Assembly: GCF_037892425.1 (NCBI RefSeq)
Contig: NZ_JBBKTT010000001.1
Span: forward strand, 4,340,001 to 4,404,000
Reading direction: 5' to 3'
From: Lacibacter sp. H375
GTDB taxonomy: Bacteria > Bacteroidota > Bacteroidia > Chitinophagales > Chitinophagaceae
Length of the DNA: 64,000 nucleotides
In this document: positions 1 through 8,927 of the stretch, one piece after another
Layout: each line of letters opens with the position of its first letter
Numbering within the stretch: the first letter of the stretch is position 1
Made by a program: the position numbers and the translations under genes
The notes under the pieces: model-generated
The model's input: only the letters and a program-made list of their open reading frames with translations
What the model was told of the DNA's origin: nothing
Database searches by the model: none

Positions 1-77
1 GTTCCAACTATTCCATCCGTCCCAATCCATGCTATCCGTGACTCTATCTTGCTTATTTTCGCCAAAAACGACACTGC

Positions 78-1436
78 TTGGAAACAGCTTTACCGAAGAA
101 TAACCTGCAACTGGAAATTACCAACCGACAAATTCTTTCCATTTCATTACCCATCAGTTTATCACTGCTGGTACCCTTTCTTAATTTCACGGCTAATAAT
201 TTTTTCCTGAGTGGACTGGGCGAGGCTGCCCTTGGCACAGCAGGTATAACAGGAGTATATTTCCTGGTGGTGGCGGTTGTGGGGAATGGGTTGAACAATG
301 CCATTCAATCGCTCATTGCACGCAGGGCCGGTGAAAACAGGTTAGAAGAGATCGGGAAGATATTTTCACAGGGTGTGCGTATTGCTTTCATTTTTGCAGC
401 CATTGGTATTGCACTCACCTACTTGTTTGCACCCATGATCTTCGATTATGCATTACGTTCACAAAATGTGGATGCCAGTGCAGTGAACTTTTTAAAGATC
501 CGTGTGTGGGGACTTCCCTTTCTATATCTCTTCCAGATGGGAAATGCATTTTTGGTTGGGACGAACAACAGCCGATACCTCATGATCGGTACGCTGTTTG
601 AAGCAGGTGCAAATATTTTTTTCGATTACGGGTTTATTTATGGTCATTTTGGTTTGCCAGAGCTTGGTTTTAATGGTGCTGCTTATGCATCGGTGTTAGC
701 AGAGTTTATTGGTATGATCGTTGTTTTCGTGCTCATTTTTATAAAGCGATTGCACATACGTTTTCATTTATTCAATTACCTGCGTTACAGTAAAGAACTA
801 ACTAAACTGATCCTGAATATTTCCGCACCTCTCATCGGACAGTTTTCTATCAGTCTCATCAGTTGGTTGATCTTTTATATTTTGATTGAACATCATGGAG
901 AACGGGCCCTCGCTATTTCAAACGTAATGCGCAATATTTTTTCACTTGCCGGTATATTCATCTGGGCATTTGCTTCCACCACCAATGCAATGGTGAGTAA
1001 TATCATTGGTCAGGGTCGAAGTCATGATGTACACAAACTCATCAACCGTATAATGAAGCTGAGTTTTATTGCCGCCTTCTTCATGTTCATCCTGTTCAAT
1101 GTATTTGCACATGAGTTGTTGTCGGTGTTTCAATTATCCAAAGAGTTTGTTGATGCAGCCGTACCGGTGTTGCGTATTGTAACAACGGGTATGTTGTTTA
1201 TGTCTATCTCAGTTGTGTGGCTAAATGCTGTAACTGGCACAGGCAATACACGAATGAACCTGATTATTGAAGCCGTTACTATTGTTGCTTATCTCATTTA
1301 CGTGTACCTGGTCTTAGAAGTGTACAAACTAAGCCTGCTTTGGGCATGGGCATCTGAATTGATTTACTGGAGCGTGATTTTTGTAATGGCCTTCAATTAT
1401 TTGAAGAGTGGGAAGTGGAAGGGAAAGGTGATTTGA
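78..1436 (+). CDS. MATE family multidrug/toxin efflux transporter
   Basis: A 452-residue polytopic membrane protein with about twelve hydrophobic segments and the MATE pattern: an N-terminal PISLSLLVP segment leading into TM1, and two similar halves. MATE proteins export cationic drugs or metabolites using sodium or proton gradients. No in-frame ATG exists near the front. The frame is closed by a stop at 39-41, so TTG at 78 is the best start; it gives a normal MATE N-terminus. A weak TAnnTTgC-like box (44-51) lies upstream. The gene stands alone, ending before a bidirectional hairpin. The substrate cannot be predicted from sequence. Confidence 0.85.
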   Translation: METALPKNNLQLEITNRQILSISLPISLSLLVPFLNFTANNFFLSGLGEAALGTAGITGVYFLVVAVVGNGLNNAIQSLIARRAGENRLEEIGKIFSQGVRIAFIFAAIGIALTYLFAPMIFDYALRSQNVDASAVNFLKIRVWGLPFLYLFQMGNAFLVGTNNSRYLMIGTLFEAGANIFFDYGFIYGHFGLPELGFNGAAYASVLAEFIGMIVVFVLIFIKRLHIRFHLFNYLRYSKELTKLILNISAPLIGQFSISLISWLIFYILIEHHGERALAISNVMRNIFSLAGIFIWAFASTTNAMVSNIIGQGRSHDVHKLINRIMKLSFIAAFFMFILFNVFAHELLSVFQLSKEFVDAAVPVLRIVTTGMLFMSISVVWLNAVTGTGNTRMNLIIEAVTIVAYLIYVYLVLEVYKLSLLWAWASELIYWSVIFVMAFNYLKSGKWKGKVI

Positions 1437-1540
1437 CATTTGTTAGTGATATTAATTTAATTCAAATTATACTTCAAATCTTAGCAGCAAAGACCAATGA
1501 ACATTTTATTTACTTAACAGAATCTGCAAAATGAGTAATT

Positions 1541-1576
1541 AAGAAAATCCCGGATAGTTGTCCGGGATTTTCTTAA
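1541..1576. terminator. Bidirectional intrinsic terminator between MATE gene and secreted protein
   Basis: A near-perfect hairpin whose arms read AAGAAAATCCCGGA and TCCGGGATTTTCTT around a short loop. T-rich flanks on both strands let it serve the converging genes that end at 1436 and 1586. Confidence 0.75.
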
Positions 1577-1585
1577 TCAGGTTGC

Positions 1586-2365
1586 TTATTGAGAGCTAAG
1601 ATCTTTCCTCAATTTCATAAGATAAACTTCAGTTTTTATAACAGCACCTTCAAAGGTTTTTACCCTGGCATCCCAGGCATCGTATCCGTATTCTTTCGTA
1701 TAACGATCCCGGAAGGTTAGAGTTCCTGCTGCTGGTGGCGTAGGCCTGCCATAAAATCCTGGTTCCAAAGCTTTAAATCCGTCTTTGAGGTTTCTGATGC
1801 TAACAACCACCTGATCGCTGCCATCCCATAGTTGTTCGAAATACGACCAGCTAAAATTCATCATCATAGGGTTTGCCATTTGCTTTTGTATTTTATAATT
1901 TCTGGCAACCTCCCTTCTATAATCTCCCTGATTAATACCTTGCTTTAAATGATCCACCGCCACAGAAAAACTTTCAGCTACAACATCTGCATTCCAGCTG
2001 CAGCTATCAATAAACCGGTAGGTGGCATTCGTAGTTTCTTCCAGGTAAGGGAAAAAATTCTTGTCAAGATCAACGCTGTGGGCAGTTTTATCTGATCTTT
2101 CAGTATCAAAATCTTCATAAGCCTTTGCACCGCTTACGATATGATAAGAACCGGCATTAGGTCCGGTTATTATCTCATAAACAGTTGTTTTATCAACCTT
2201 ATGAAATTTTGCAACGTGAGTTTTGTACGCAGCTTCAAAAGCCATCTTTTGCCCCTTTTTAGGGGTTACTGAATTTACAGTGTACAAATTTTTAACAGGT
2301 GTTGTTGGTTGTCCATAAATGGTCAGGGTTGTTACAGTGAACAACAAGAGAATAATCTTCTTCAT
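1586..2365 (-). CDS. Secreted protein of unknown function, possible dimeric alpha/beta-barrel type
   Basis: A 259-residue protein with a clear signal peptide (KKIILLLFTVTTLTIYGQ, cleavage near residue 19), so it is probably periplasmic. The mature part starts with a VNSVTPKKGQKMAFEAAYKTH segment, resembling the first strand-helix unit of NIPSNAP-like or monooxygenase-like dimeric alpha-beta barrels, and a second such unit (residues ~120-160) may follow. I do not recognise a catalytic motif. It is monocistronic, and its 3' end faces the MATE gene across a shared terminator. The fold suggestion is weak. Confidence 0.6.
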   Translation of the reverse strand: MKKIILLLFTVTTLTIYGQPTTPVKNLYTVNSVTPKKGQKMAFEAAYKTHVAKFHKVDKTTVYEIITGPNAGSYHIVSGAKAYEDFDTERSDKTAHSVDLDKNFFPYLEETTNATYRFIDSCSWNADVVAESFSVAVDHLKQGINQGDYRREVARNYKIQKQMANPMMMNFSWSYFEQLWDGSDQVVVSIRNLKDGFKALEPGFYGRPTPPAAGTLTFRDRYTKEYGYDAWDARVKTFEGAVIKTEVYLMKLRKDLSSQ

Positions 2366-2756
2366 GTTTGTAGATTTTGGTTATAAAATAATGATCAATG
2401 CTGCAGCTTAAAAAAAACGGCATTTACACAGTTAATCAATAATCAAAACATCACAAATCAGGAATAGCTTGATAGAATTAAAAGGGGAGAATTAATTGAA
2501 AAGAAATGTAATTAAAATAATTCCAAATCAAAATGATTAACCATTTATTTTTTTTGATCATTTTAAAGCACAAGAAAACGCAAAATCAGGGAAGAAATGA
2601 TTGCTTCTATTATTCTGTTTCTGTGCAACATTTGCCGGGTAGAATGACATGAGAGATGTGCGGCGTGCCTTAGGTATGCGTGGGCTATGTTAATGCAAGC
2701 CCCGGTTTTGTGAAAAGATTTATCTTACAGTCTAATCACCACTCAGCTCCGTTTGT
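2366..2756. other. Non-coding divergent region
   Basis: No credible gene is seen in these 391 bases. It carries the promoters of the secreted protein (left) and the VanZ-like gene (right). The right part can form two small hairpins: 2664-2680 with G-U pairs around TTA, and GGGCT/AGCCC at 2682-2702. A TATCTTAC box at 2721-2728 is a loose match to the phylum -7 consensus. Confidence 0.4.
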
Positions 2757-3179
2757 ATGAAACGAAACCTTAACATCTGGCAAAAATTATTCATTGCCGT
2801 ACTCTGCTTCGGCATTGCCATCGTTGGTTTTATGCTCAAGCTTCCTGCAATGTTCCGTGGTATGGATAAAGAAATGCATGCCGCATTTTATTTCCTTGCT
2901 GCTGCATTCCTAAACATCCTGTTTGCTAAACGCAATTTCATCATTCACGCATTCATCTTTGGTTTCCTTTTTATGTTTGGTTATGCCATTGAACTGGCGC
3001 AGGAATATTCAAACAAATTCTTTAACAAACGTATTCATGGCCGCTTCGATCCGGAAGATGTTGCATCGAACCTGCAGGGCCTGATCTACTTTTCTGCAAT
3101 TTGGGTTGTGTATGCTGCCATTAGCCTTCTTGTGAGGAAACCATCTGTTGTAACAGAACAACAGGCTAATGCAGAATAA
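2757..3179 (+). CDS. VanZ-like family membrane protein
   Basis: A 140-residue protein with four predicted membrane helices. It shows the VanZ-family signature: DKEMHAAFYF in the second helix, an FAKRN turn, FGYAIELAQEY, and the conserved FDPEDVASNLQGL segment before the last helix. VanZ relatives are small membrane proteins with poorly defined roles in envelope biology; glycopeptide resistance should not be assumed. The next gene starts 51 bases downstream on the same strand, so co-transcription with the phosphoesterase is possible. Confidence 0.8.
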   Translation: MKRNLNIWQKLFIAVLCFGIAIVGFMLKLPAMFRGMDKEMHAAFYFLAAAFLNILFAKRNFIIHAFIFGFLFMFGYAIELAQEYSNKFFNKRIHGRFDPEDVASNLQGLIYFSAIWVVYAAISLLVRKPSVVTEQQANAE

Positions 3180-3230
3180 GAAAAATTGTTGGCTTCTGAT
3201 TTTTTCCTGCCGAATTCTTAATTTCATTGC

Positions 3231-4037
3231 ATGCAACGAAGACTCTTTCTACAGAAGGTTGGTTTACTAAGTTCATCGCTCATGGCAGCGCCCTATCTCA
3301 GCTTTGGAGAAACAAAAAACTCAGCAACTCCAGGACTTAAGTTTATTACCGCATCGGATGGACATTGGGGCCAGCCCAATACCAATTTTGAAACATCGCA
3401 TCGTAACCTCATCGAAGCAATAGGCAAAGAAGAACATGTTGACTTTGTAGTTTTCAATGGTGATCTCATTCATGATAGGCCCGAGCTAATGCCTGATGTA
3501 AAGAAAGTGTACGATACATTGAAAGTGCCTTATTATGTAGCAAGGGGTAACCACGACAGAGTAACTCCGGAAACCTGGCTGCAATTATGGAAACAGCCCG
3601 AAGATTTTGCTTTCGTTTCAAAAGATAAACATGGTATCATCTTACTCAACTGTTCCAATGAAGCCGGCAAATATCTTTGTGCAAATGTTGAGTACGCAAA
3701 ATCAAAGCTGGAAGAATTTAAGAATTTACCACAGGTATTTCTCTTTGTTCATATCTCTCAAAATACCTGGACACAACATGGTGTTTCCTGTTCTGAATTG
3801 CTGAATACCATTGCTGCATATCCTAATGTAAAAGCTACTTTTCATGGACATGATCATGATGTAGATGGCATTATGCTTTACAAGAAAAAACCATTCTTAT
3901 GGTCGGGGCATTTCGGTGGAAACTGGGGCAACCCCTTCCCTTCGTACCGAGTATGTGAAGTTGCTGAAGATGGCAAAACAGTTACCTTTCTCAAAACAGT
4001 TAAAGACGGCACTGTTTTAAACAAGCATAGTCTATAA
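3231..4037 (+). CDS. Tat-exported calcineurin-like metallophosphoesterase
   Basis: A 268-residue protein. Its N-terminus has a twin-arginine signal (MQRRLFLQKVGLLSSSLMAAP), predicting export in folded form with metals bound. The metallophosphoesterase motifs are in order: ASDGHWG (DxH), GDLIHD, GNHD, a later VHISQN histidine, and GHDHD. Together they form the dinuclear metal centre that hydrolyses phosphomono- or diesters. The substrate is unknown. It follows the VanZ-like gene by 51 bases and converges on the glutaminase-like gene without an obvious terminator. Confidence 0.85.
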   Translation: MQRRLFLQKVGLLSSSLMAAPYLSFGETKNSATPGLKFITASDGHWGQPNTNFETSHRNLIEAIGKEEHVDFVVFNGDLIHDRPELMPDVKKVYDTLKVPYYVARGNHDRVTPETWLQLWKQPEDFAFVSKDKHGIILLNCSNEAGKYLCANVEYAKSKLEEFKNLPQVFLFVHISQNTWTQHGVSCSELLNTIAAYPNVKATFHGHDHDVDGIMLYKKKPFLWSGHFGGNWGNPFPSYRVCEVAEDGKTVTFLKTVKDGTVLNKHSL

Positions 4038-4063
4038 TTGAATGATTAACATCATTTCATTTC

Positions 4064-4708
4064 TTAACCACCTAACAGTGTTGGCTTTGCAGCTTTCAAT
4101 TTCTTCAATCGTTCTTCTGTTGTTTTGATCCTGTTCTTATTAAAACACAACCGTGCTTTCCCAACAGGAGAAACGGCATTGATCCCTGCAAGTCCCTGCA
4201 CCATCCATTTCCCATTCTGCCGGTCACGTGCATGCCAATTGTCTTTCTGAATTTTCCCGGCAGGAAAAATATATTGATCGGCTGATTTGATCAGATGATA
4301 ACTATGTGGGTAAGCAGTTACAGCTGCTGCCCAATCGTAAAGTGTTTGTAATTGTTTGGAGGTTGCAGGATCGATCACATAAAAAGTTATTCTGTCGTTT
4401 TCTTTCACCTGCAGCAAGGCAGCCACATGATAATTCCACAACTGGTTTAACCCACCAATATGATTACGCAGAAAATAACCACTGAACACCCAGCCTTTGT
4501 AGTTGGGAACCGCCCACGCATCTAACAACACACAAACCGCATCAGCTCTTGCTTCGCAATTGTTATGCACATCATGCCATTTAAAGAGAGGATGGTGTTG
4601 AAAAAATGTAAACAGTTTCTCGGCTTCTTCTTTTGTTACGTATGCATCTGGATTTGTAGTATCAGATAAGAGATAATCAAAAAGTGTAGGAACTAAAACT
4701 TCATCCAT
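4064..4708 (-). CDS. Protein-glutaminase-like cysteine hydrolase (deamidase family candidate)
   Basis: A 214-residue protein without a signal peptide. Three segments match the catalytic pattern of the Chryseobacterium-type protein-glutaminase family, which has a papain/transglutaminase-like fold: Cys51 in HNNCEARA, His94 in WNYHVAALL, and Asp113 in FYVIDPATS. Known members convert side-chain glutamine in proteins to glutamate and are secreted with a pro-region. This one lacks both, so it may act inside the cell or on another substrate. The family assignment comes from motif order and spacing, not alignment. It is transcribed alone, 43 bases downstream of the next minus-strand gene's start. 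Confidence 0.6.
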   Translation of the reverse strand: MDEVLVPTLFDYLLSDTTNPDAYVTKEEAEKLFTFFQHHPLFKWHDVHNNCEARADAVCVLLDAWAVPNYKGWVFSGYFLRNHIGGLNQLWNYHVAALLQVKENDRITFYVIDPATSKQLQTLYDWAAAVTAYPHSYHLIKSADQYIFPAGKIQKDNWHARDRQNGKWMVQGLAGINAVSPVGKARLCFNKNRIKTTEERLKKLKAAKPTLLGG

Positions 4709-4751
4709 TCCTATGAAGGTACGAATTTGAGTTAGGATAACGATTTAGTAC

Positions 4752-5426
4752 TTATTGCTTTTGTAATCTGAACTCGATATTCACAGACCCCTGCATCTGC
4801 AATTCAACAGTTGAGCCTGTGAATTTGGTGACCTTAAACTTGCTCTTTGTTTCACCATTATAAGCATTTACAGAATTGATAAACTCTACACTGATCATTT
4901 GAGTGGCTTCATCAAAACTCCATGTGCCACTCCTTGTATAATCTCTTGTGGCTTCAGGTATGTATTGAATAGAAGAGCATTGCTGATTAATTACGTTGAG
5001 ATACTTCGAATGGCGATAAGCTTCTTTCCAATCGAATGCAGCTTCTTTCAACTCCAGGCCATAGTCAATCAACTGATTCCATACGGTGTCACGCATAAAA
5101 ATAGTTCGGGCACAATCGCCGCTTACAACACCCACTATTGAACCGGGTGATTCATAATAAGCACAGTTCACCTGCGACAGAAATGATTTACCCAAACTGC
5201 TGTTGTTGACGCAGTAAATTTCATTGATGGTAGTATACTTTGTATAATCTATACTTGTCCACAAGCCTTGGGCATTCGTAGAATCAGGACCAGCCTTTGT
5301 AGCTGTGATCTTCCATTTACCTTTAAGATCAGTAATGGTGGCAGGTGGCTGGTCCGGGTTGTCGCCGTTTTTCTGACATCCCAAAAAAAGGGCAACGAGC
5401 AAAAGCAATAAGAGATTATTTTTCAT
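4752..5426 (-). CDS. Lipoprotein with possible lipocalin-like domain
   Basis: A 224-residue protein with a lipoprotein signal peptide: a leucine-rich core followed by lipobox FLGC, with the lipidated Cys at residue 16. The DLKGKWKITATKAG start of the mature part and the C-terminal strands ending in IEFRLQKQ resemble lipocalin-like proteins common in Bacteroidota. Several cysteines suggest disulfides, consistent with a periplasmic or surface location. No ligand can be named. Confidence 0.6.
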   Translation of the reverse strand: MKNNLLLLLLVALFLGCQKNGDNPDQPPATITDLKGKWKITATKAGPDSTNAQGLWTSIDYTKYTTINEIYCVNNSSLGKSFLSQVNCAYYESPGSIVGVVSGDCARTIFMRDTVWNQLIDYGLELKEAAFDWKEAYRHSKYLNVINQQCSSIQYIPEATRDYTRSGTWSFDEATQMISVEFINSVNAYNGETKSKFKVTKFTGSTVELQMQGSVNIEFRLQKQ

Positions 5427-5496
5427 GAACGATGTATGGATTATCTACTAAAATACAAATTAAAATGATTTGCTAAAGACAGGTCAGCCACACAGT

Positions 5497-7692
5497 CTAG
5501 AGCTTTAACAATCCTGCCTTATACAATGTACTCACCGGTTTATTATCCCAGAACAGTTCAAAATCTTCAAGCCCCTGCTGTTCATAATCGTCTTTTATTT
5601 CCTGCATGCTAAGCAGTTTATCTTGTTGCACAGAAAGTTTTGGCAGGAGTTGCAGCAACCACTCTCCTTTTACGGTATCAGTATTGATGGTAATGTTTTC
5701 TTTTTTTGTTGCGAAGGTTATCTGTAACACTTCCCAACTGTTTCCTTTTTTTGATTTAGTGATCACCTCCGATTGAAGCACCGTTCCCTGGAATAAAGCT
5801 TTGGCAGCAGGTTTAAACAATGGAATTTCATCGTCGAGCAGCACATTCACAATATGATCAGCAGCAACAGTTGTCTTTGGCACTTTCACATCGAACCATT
5901 TTTGCAAAGGATCATCTAAACACAGACCCTGCATATAGTTGAACAATGATTTCTTCAAACCAAAACTGAAACTTTCATGATCGGCGCCTGTTTCATCAAT
6001 ATGCTCCACATCATTATCAGCAAATAAAATGGCCACTTCTTTTGCTTTCTTTACTTTGAAGTGTTCTGGGTTCATACCAACCGGACTATGAGCCGTCATT
6101 GCAAACTGGTGCCAGAAAGCAGATTGTAACACGCCTGTTTTAAACATTTGCCGCACCATCTCCAATGAATCAATGGTTTCCTGCGCTGTTTGCGTGGGGA
6201 AACCATACATAAGATAAGCATGAACCATAATACCAGCTTCGGTAAAATGCTTGTTCACTTTTGCTACCTGCGCAACAGTTACACCTTTATTGATAAGTGC
6301 AAGTAAGCGGTCACTTGCTACTTCCAGCCCGCCGCTTACTGCGATACATCCGCTTGCTTTTAACAGCAGACAAAGATCACGGGTGAAACTTTTTTCGAAA
6401 CGCACATTCGTCCACCAGCTCACAACTAGTTTTCGTTTAATGATCTCTAAGGCAAGTGAACGCATCAATGCAGGAGGTGCTGCTTCATCAACAAAATGGA
6501 AACCATTATTGCCAGTTTGTGCAATGATCTCCTCCATGCGGTCGCATAAAAGTTTTGCAGCAATGGGTTCGTAGAGTTTAATATAATCGAGAGAAATATC
6601 GCAGAAAGTACATTTCCCCCAATAGCAGCCATGCGCCATGGTTAATTTATTCCAACGACCATCGCTCCACAAACTATGCATGGGGTTCACCACTTCAATA
6701 ACTGAAATGTAATCGTGCAGTAACAGATCGGTATAATCAGGTGTGCCGACTTCAGTTTGTTTATAGTCTTTACAGGAACTATTGTTGATATAAGTAACTG
6801 ATCCATCATGTAATAAAAATGTTCGTTTCAATTGTGTTGCATCAATTTCACCTGCAATGAATTTCAACAGTTGTTCGATGGGTGCTTCACCATCATCAAG
6901 TGTAATAAAATCGAAGAACTCAAATACACGTGCATCTTTTAGTGAACGCAGTTCTGTATTTGGGAACCCACCACCCATCGTTACCTTGATGTGCGAATGA
7001 TTCGCTTTGATCCATTGTGCGCTTCTGAACGCTGCATACAAATTGCCGGGAAAAGGAACAGATATGGCAACGAATTTCGGTTGTACATTTTCGATATAAT
7101 GTTGCAGTCGATCAATTAATAGCTCATCAACAAGCGTTAAAGGTTTGTGCAGCTCTGCATACAATTCGTCAAAGCTATTGGCACTTCGTCCCAAGCGTTC
7201 TGCATAGCGACTGAAACCAAAATGTTCATCCACACATTCTTTAATAAGATCGGCAAGGTCTTCGAGATAAAGAGTAGCAACATGTTTGGCTTTATCCTGC
7301 AAACCCATCGCACCAAAAGCCCAATGAAAATCAGTAAGCTCAGCAAACCTTCCTGCTTCAGGCAATAAGTTTCGTGAAGCAATCAGGTGCGCAATAGTTG
7401 GATTTTTTCCCTGCAGAAACAAAACTACATCATCAATACTTTTTATATACTCTTCTTTCAAAGCCAGCATACGTTTGGCGTTGGCAGAACAGTTTTGCAC
7501 ATCAGGAATGGATGCAAATATTTTTGATAACCCTTTCTTTGAAAACAGTTGCAGCGTCACTTCAATACCAAGATCACATTGAAAAGAAGATATACCTTTT
7601 GTATTGAGAAAACCTTTCAGGTAGGCCGTTGCAGGATACGGCGTATTTAGTTGTGTAAAAGGAGGCGTAAATAAAAAAACCGTTGCGTTCAA
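5497..7692 (-). CDS. B12-binding-domain type radical SAM protein with CX4CX2C cluster motif
   Basis: A 731-residue protein. Its N-terminal ~300 residues look like a cobalamin-binding-type Rossmann region, with PPFTQLNTPYP at the start and GGGFPNTE near residue 240. A radical SAM core follows. The cluster ligands are Cys356, Cys361 and Cys364 in HGCYWGKCTFCD, a CX4CX2C spacing rather than the usual CX3CX2C. The core continues through GGLEVAS and YLMYGFPTQT. A C-terminal extension of ~180 residues has no known motif. It is probably co-transcribed with the TPR gene 57 bases upstream. The reaction and substrate are unknown. Confidence 0.75.
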   Translation of the reverse strand: MNATVFLFTPPFTQLNTPYPATAYLKGFLNTKGISSFQCDLGIEVTLQLFSKKGLSKIFASIPDVQNCSANAKRMLALKEEYIKSIDDVVLFLQGKNPTIAHLIASRNLLPEAGRFAELTDFHWAFGAMGLQDKAKHVATLYLEDLADLIKECVDEHFGFSRYAERLGRSANSFDELYAELHKPLTLVDELLIDRLQHYIENVQPKFVAISVPFPGNLYAAFRSAQWIKANHSHIKVTMGGGFPNTELRSLKDARVFEFFDFITLDDGEAPIEQLLKFIAGEIDATQLKRTFLLHDGSVTYINNSSCKDYKQTEVGTPDYTDLLLHDYISVIEVVNPMHSLWSDGRWNKLTMAHGCYWGKCTFCDISLDYIKLYEPIAAKLLCDRMEEIIAQTGNNGFHFVDEAAPPALMRSLALEIIKRKLVVSWWTNVRFEKSFTRDLCLLLKASGCIAVSGGLEVASDRLLALINKGVTVAQVAKVNKHFTEAGIMVHAYLMYGFPTQTAQETIDSLEMVRQMFKTGVLQSAFWHQFAMTAHSPVGMNPEHFKVKKAKEVAILFADNDVEHIDETGADHESFSFGLKKSLFNYMQGLCLDDPLQKWFDVKVPKTTVAADHIVNVLLDDEIPLFKPAAKALFQGTVLQSEVITKSKKGNSWEVLQITFATKKENITINTDTVKGEWLLQLLPKLSVQQDKLLSMQEIKDDYEQQGLEDFELFWDNKPVSTLYKAGLLKL

Positions 7693-7749
7693 ATGTGGCG
7701 ATTAATCTGCAAACGTACAGGAAATTTTTCTTCCATAAACCCCGGATGC

Positions 7750-8508
7750 TTAGGCTTTCCAGGTAGAGAGCAATTGTTTTGCTTCTGATTTAATGGTTGG
7801 ATCGTCTGCAGCAGTGTTGGGCAAACGCAACAGATGATTGAGCGTTTCAATGGCTTTTGCTTTTTTGTTGTTACGGTGATAAGCTTTTGCCAGTTCAAGA
7901 TAGTTCAACACAAATTCGGGGCTCAACGCTTTTACTTTTTCGTAATAATATACTGCTGAGTCGAGTGAGTTTTTTTGCAATCCACCAAAGAATACTTTTA
8001 CAGCAGCCTTCTCCATCCCGTTCAAATTACTTACTTCGTAATGCCAGCGGGCTATCACAAACAGTGCTTTAAAATTTTGTGGATTATAAGTAAGTGCCCT
8101 GTCTGCATAATTCTTGATCTCACGAACGTATTCTACTTTTTCCTTCCCGTTTTTGAGTAACGACATTCGTGCATAAGCGAACGACATGGCTACATTGGCA
8201 TCACTGTCTTTTGGATTCACCCGCAATGCACGTTCAGCATAGATCTTTGCGGCCTTATAAAAATCCATTTGCTTTTCTTTCGTTGACTGACGACGGCCAA
8301 TGCGACTGGCCAATTCGCTGCAACGTGTTAATCCATGCAAATGGGTTGGTTGTTGTTTGATCACTTCTTTAAACTTCTGGTAGGCTTCTTCTTCTTTTAA
8401 TTGCCGCTCGAGCATATCGCCTTGCCTCACAAGTTCTTCAACCGACTGTGCAAATGAAACACCCATAAATATGAGCGCAGTAAAAAAAACAAAAATGACT
8501 TTCTTCAT
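7750..8508 (-). CDS. Secreted TPR-repeat protein
   Basis: A 252-residue protein with a signal peptide (KKVIFVFFTALIFMGVSFAQ) and several tetratricopeptide repeats. Examples are the EEAYQKFKEVIKQQP unit, the IYAERALRVNPKDSDA unit and the NYADRALTYNPQNFKA unit. TPR arrays act as protein-interaction scaffolds; this one should sit in the periplasm or on the membrane. It begins nine bases after folB ends and is followed by the radical SAM gene, suggesting a folB-TPR-radical SAM operon. Confidence 0.75.
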   Translation of the reverse strand: MKKVIFVFFTALIFMGVSFAQSVEELVRQGDMLERQLKEEEAYQKFKEVIKQQPTHLHGLTRCSELASRIGRRQSTKEKQMDFYKAAKIYAERALRVNPKDSDANVAMSFAYARMSLLKNGKEKVEYVREIKNYADRALTYNPQNFKALFVIARWHYEVSNLNGMEKAAVKVFFGGLQKNSLDSAVYYYEKVKALSPEFVLNYLELAKAYHRNNKKAKAIETLNHLLRLPNTAADDPTIKSEAKQLLSTWKA

Positions 8509-8517
8509 GTGATCCGG

Positions 8518-8868
8518 TTAAAATGTTTTGTGCAAGGTTATGCCGGTTTTACCCTGAAAGTTTTCAATGGGTGGCGAACACTTATCAATTTCCACCTTTA
8601 TTTCCATAATAACGGGAAAACGGGTCTTAATCGTATCACAAATATCCTGCGCCACTGTTTCTATCAGACTGCTTTTCTGCATCATTCGTTGCTTTACTAT
8701 CTCAAACAGAGCCACATAGTTAATGGTTTGCTCAAGCGAAATTATTTTTCCTTCGGGCTCATAATACACAGAAAGATTTACTTCAAAGGGCCCACCGGTT
8801 CTATCTTCTCCTGCATATAAACCATGATGTGCATGAAATTTCAACTCTTTTAAATGAACAGCTATCAT
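8518..8868 (-). CDS. folB: Dihydroneopterin aldolase
   Basis: A 116-residue protein that fits the FolB family. It converts 7,8-dihydroneopterin to 6-hydroxymethyl-dihydropterin and glycolaldehyde in folate synthesis. Motifs include HAHHGLYAGE (active-site region), a conserved internal NYVALFEIVK, SLIETVAQDI, and the SPPIENFQGK end. The frame is open further upstream to 8922, but that part covers the trxB terminator, so ATG at 8868 is chosen. It is cytoplasmic and shaped like a short single-domain T-fold enzyme. Confidence 0.88.
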   Translation of the reverse strand: MIAVHLKELKFHAHHGLYAGEDRTGGPFEVNLSVYYEPEGKIISLEQTINYVALFEIVKQRMMQKSSLIETVAQDICDTIKTRFPVIMEIKVEIDKCSPPIENFQGKTGITLHKTF

Positions 8869-8884
8869 ATACCGAAAATAAAAA

Positions 8885-8907
8885 AGTCCCGCTGTATCAG
8901 CAGGACT
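8885..8907 (-). terminator. Intrinsic terminator of trxB
   Basis: On the minus strand, arms AGTCC/GGACT and GCTG/CAGC enclose a three-base loop with one mismatch, and a T-run follows. It separates trxB from folB. Confidence 0.7.
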
Positions 8908-8927
8908 ATCTTTTAACAACAATAAAA

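Noticed and set aside
2757-3179. Glycopeptide-resistance gene
   Set aside because: VanZ-like domains are common in membrane proteins without any van cluster, and none is present.
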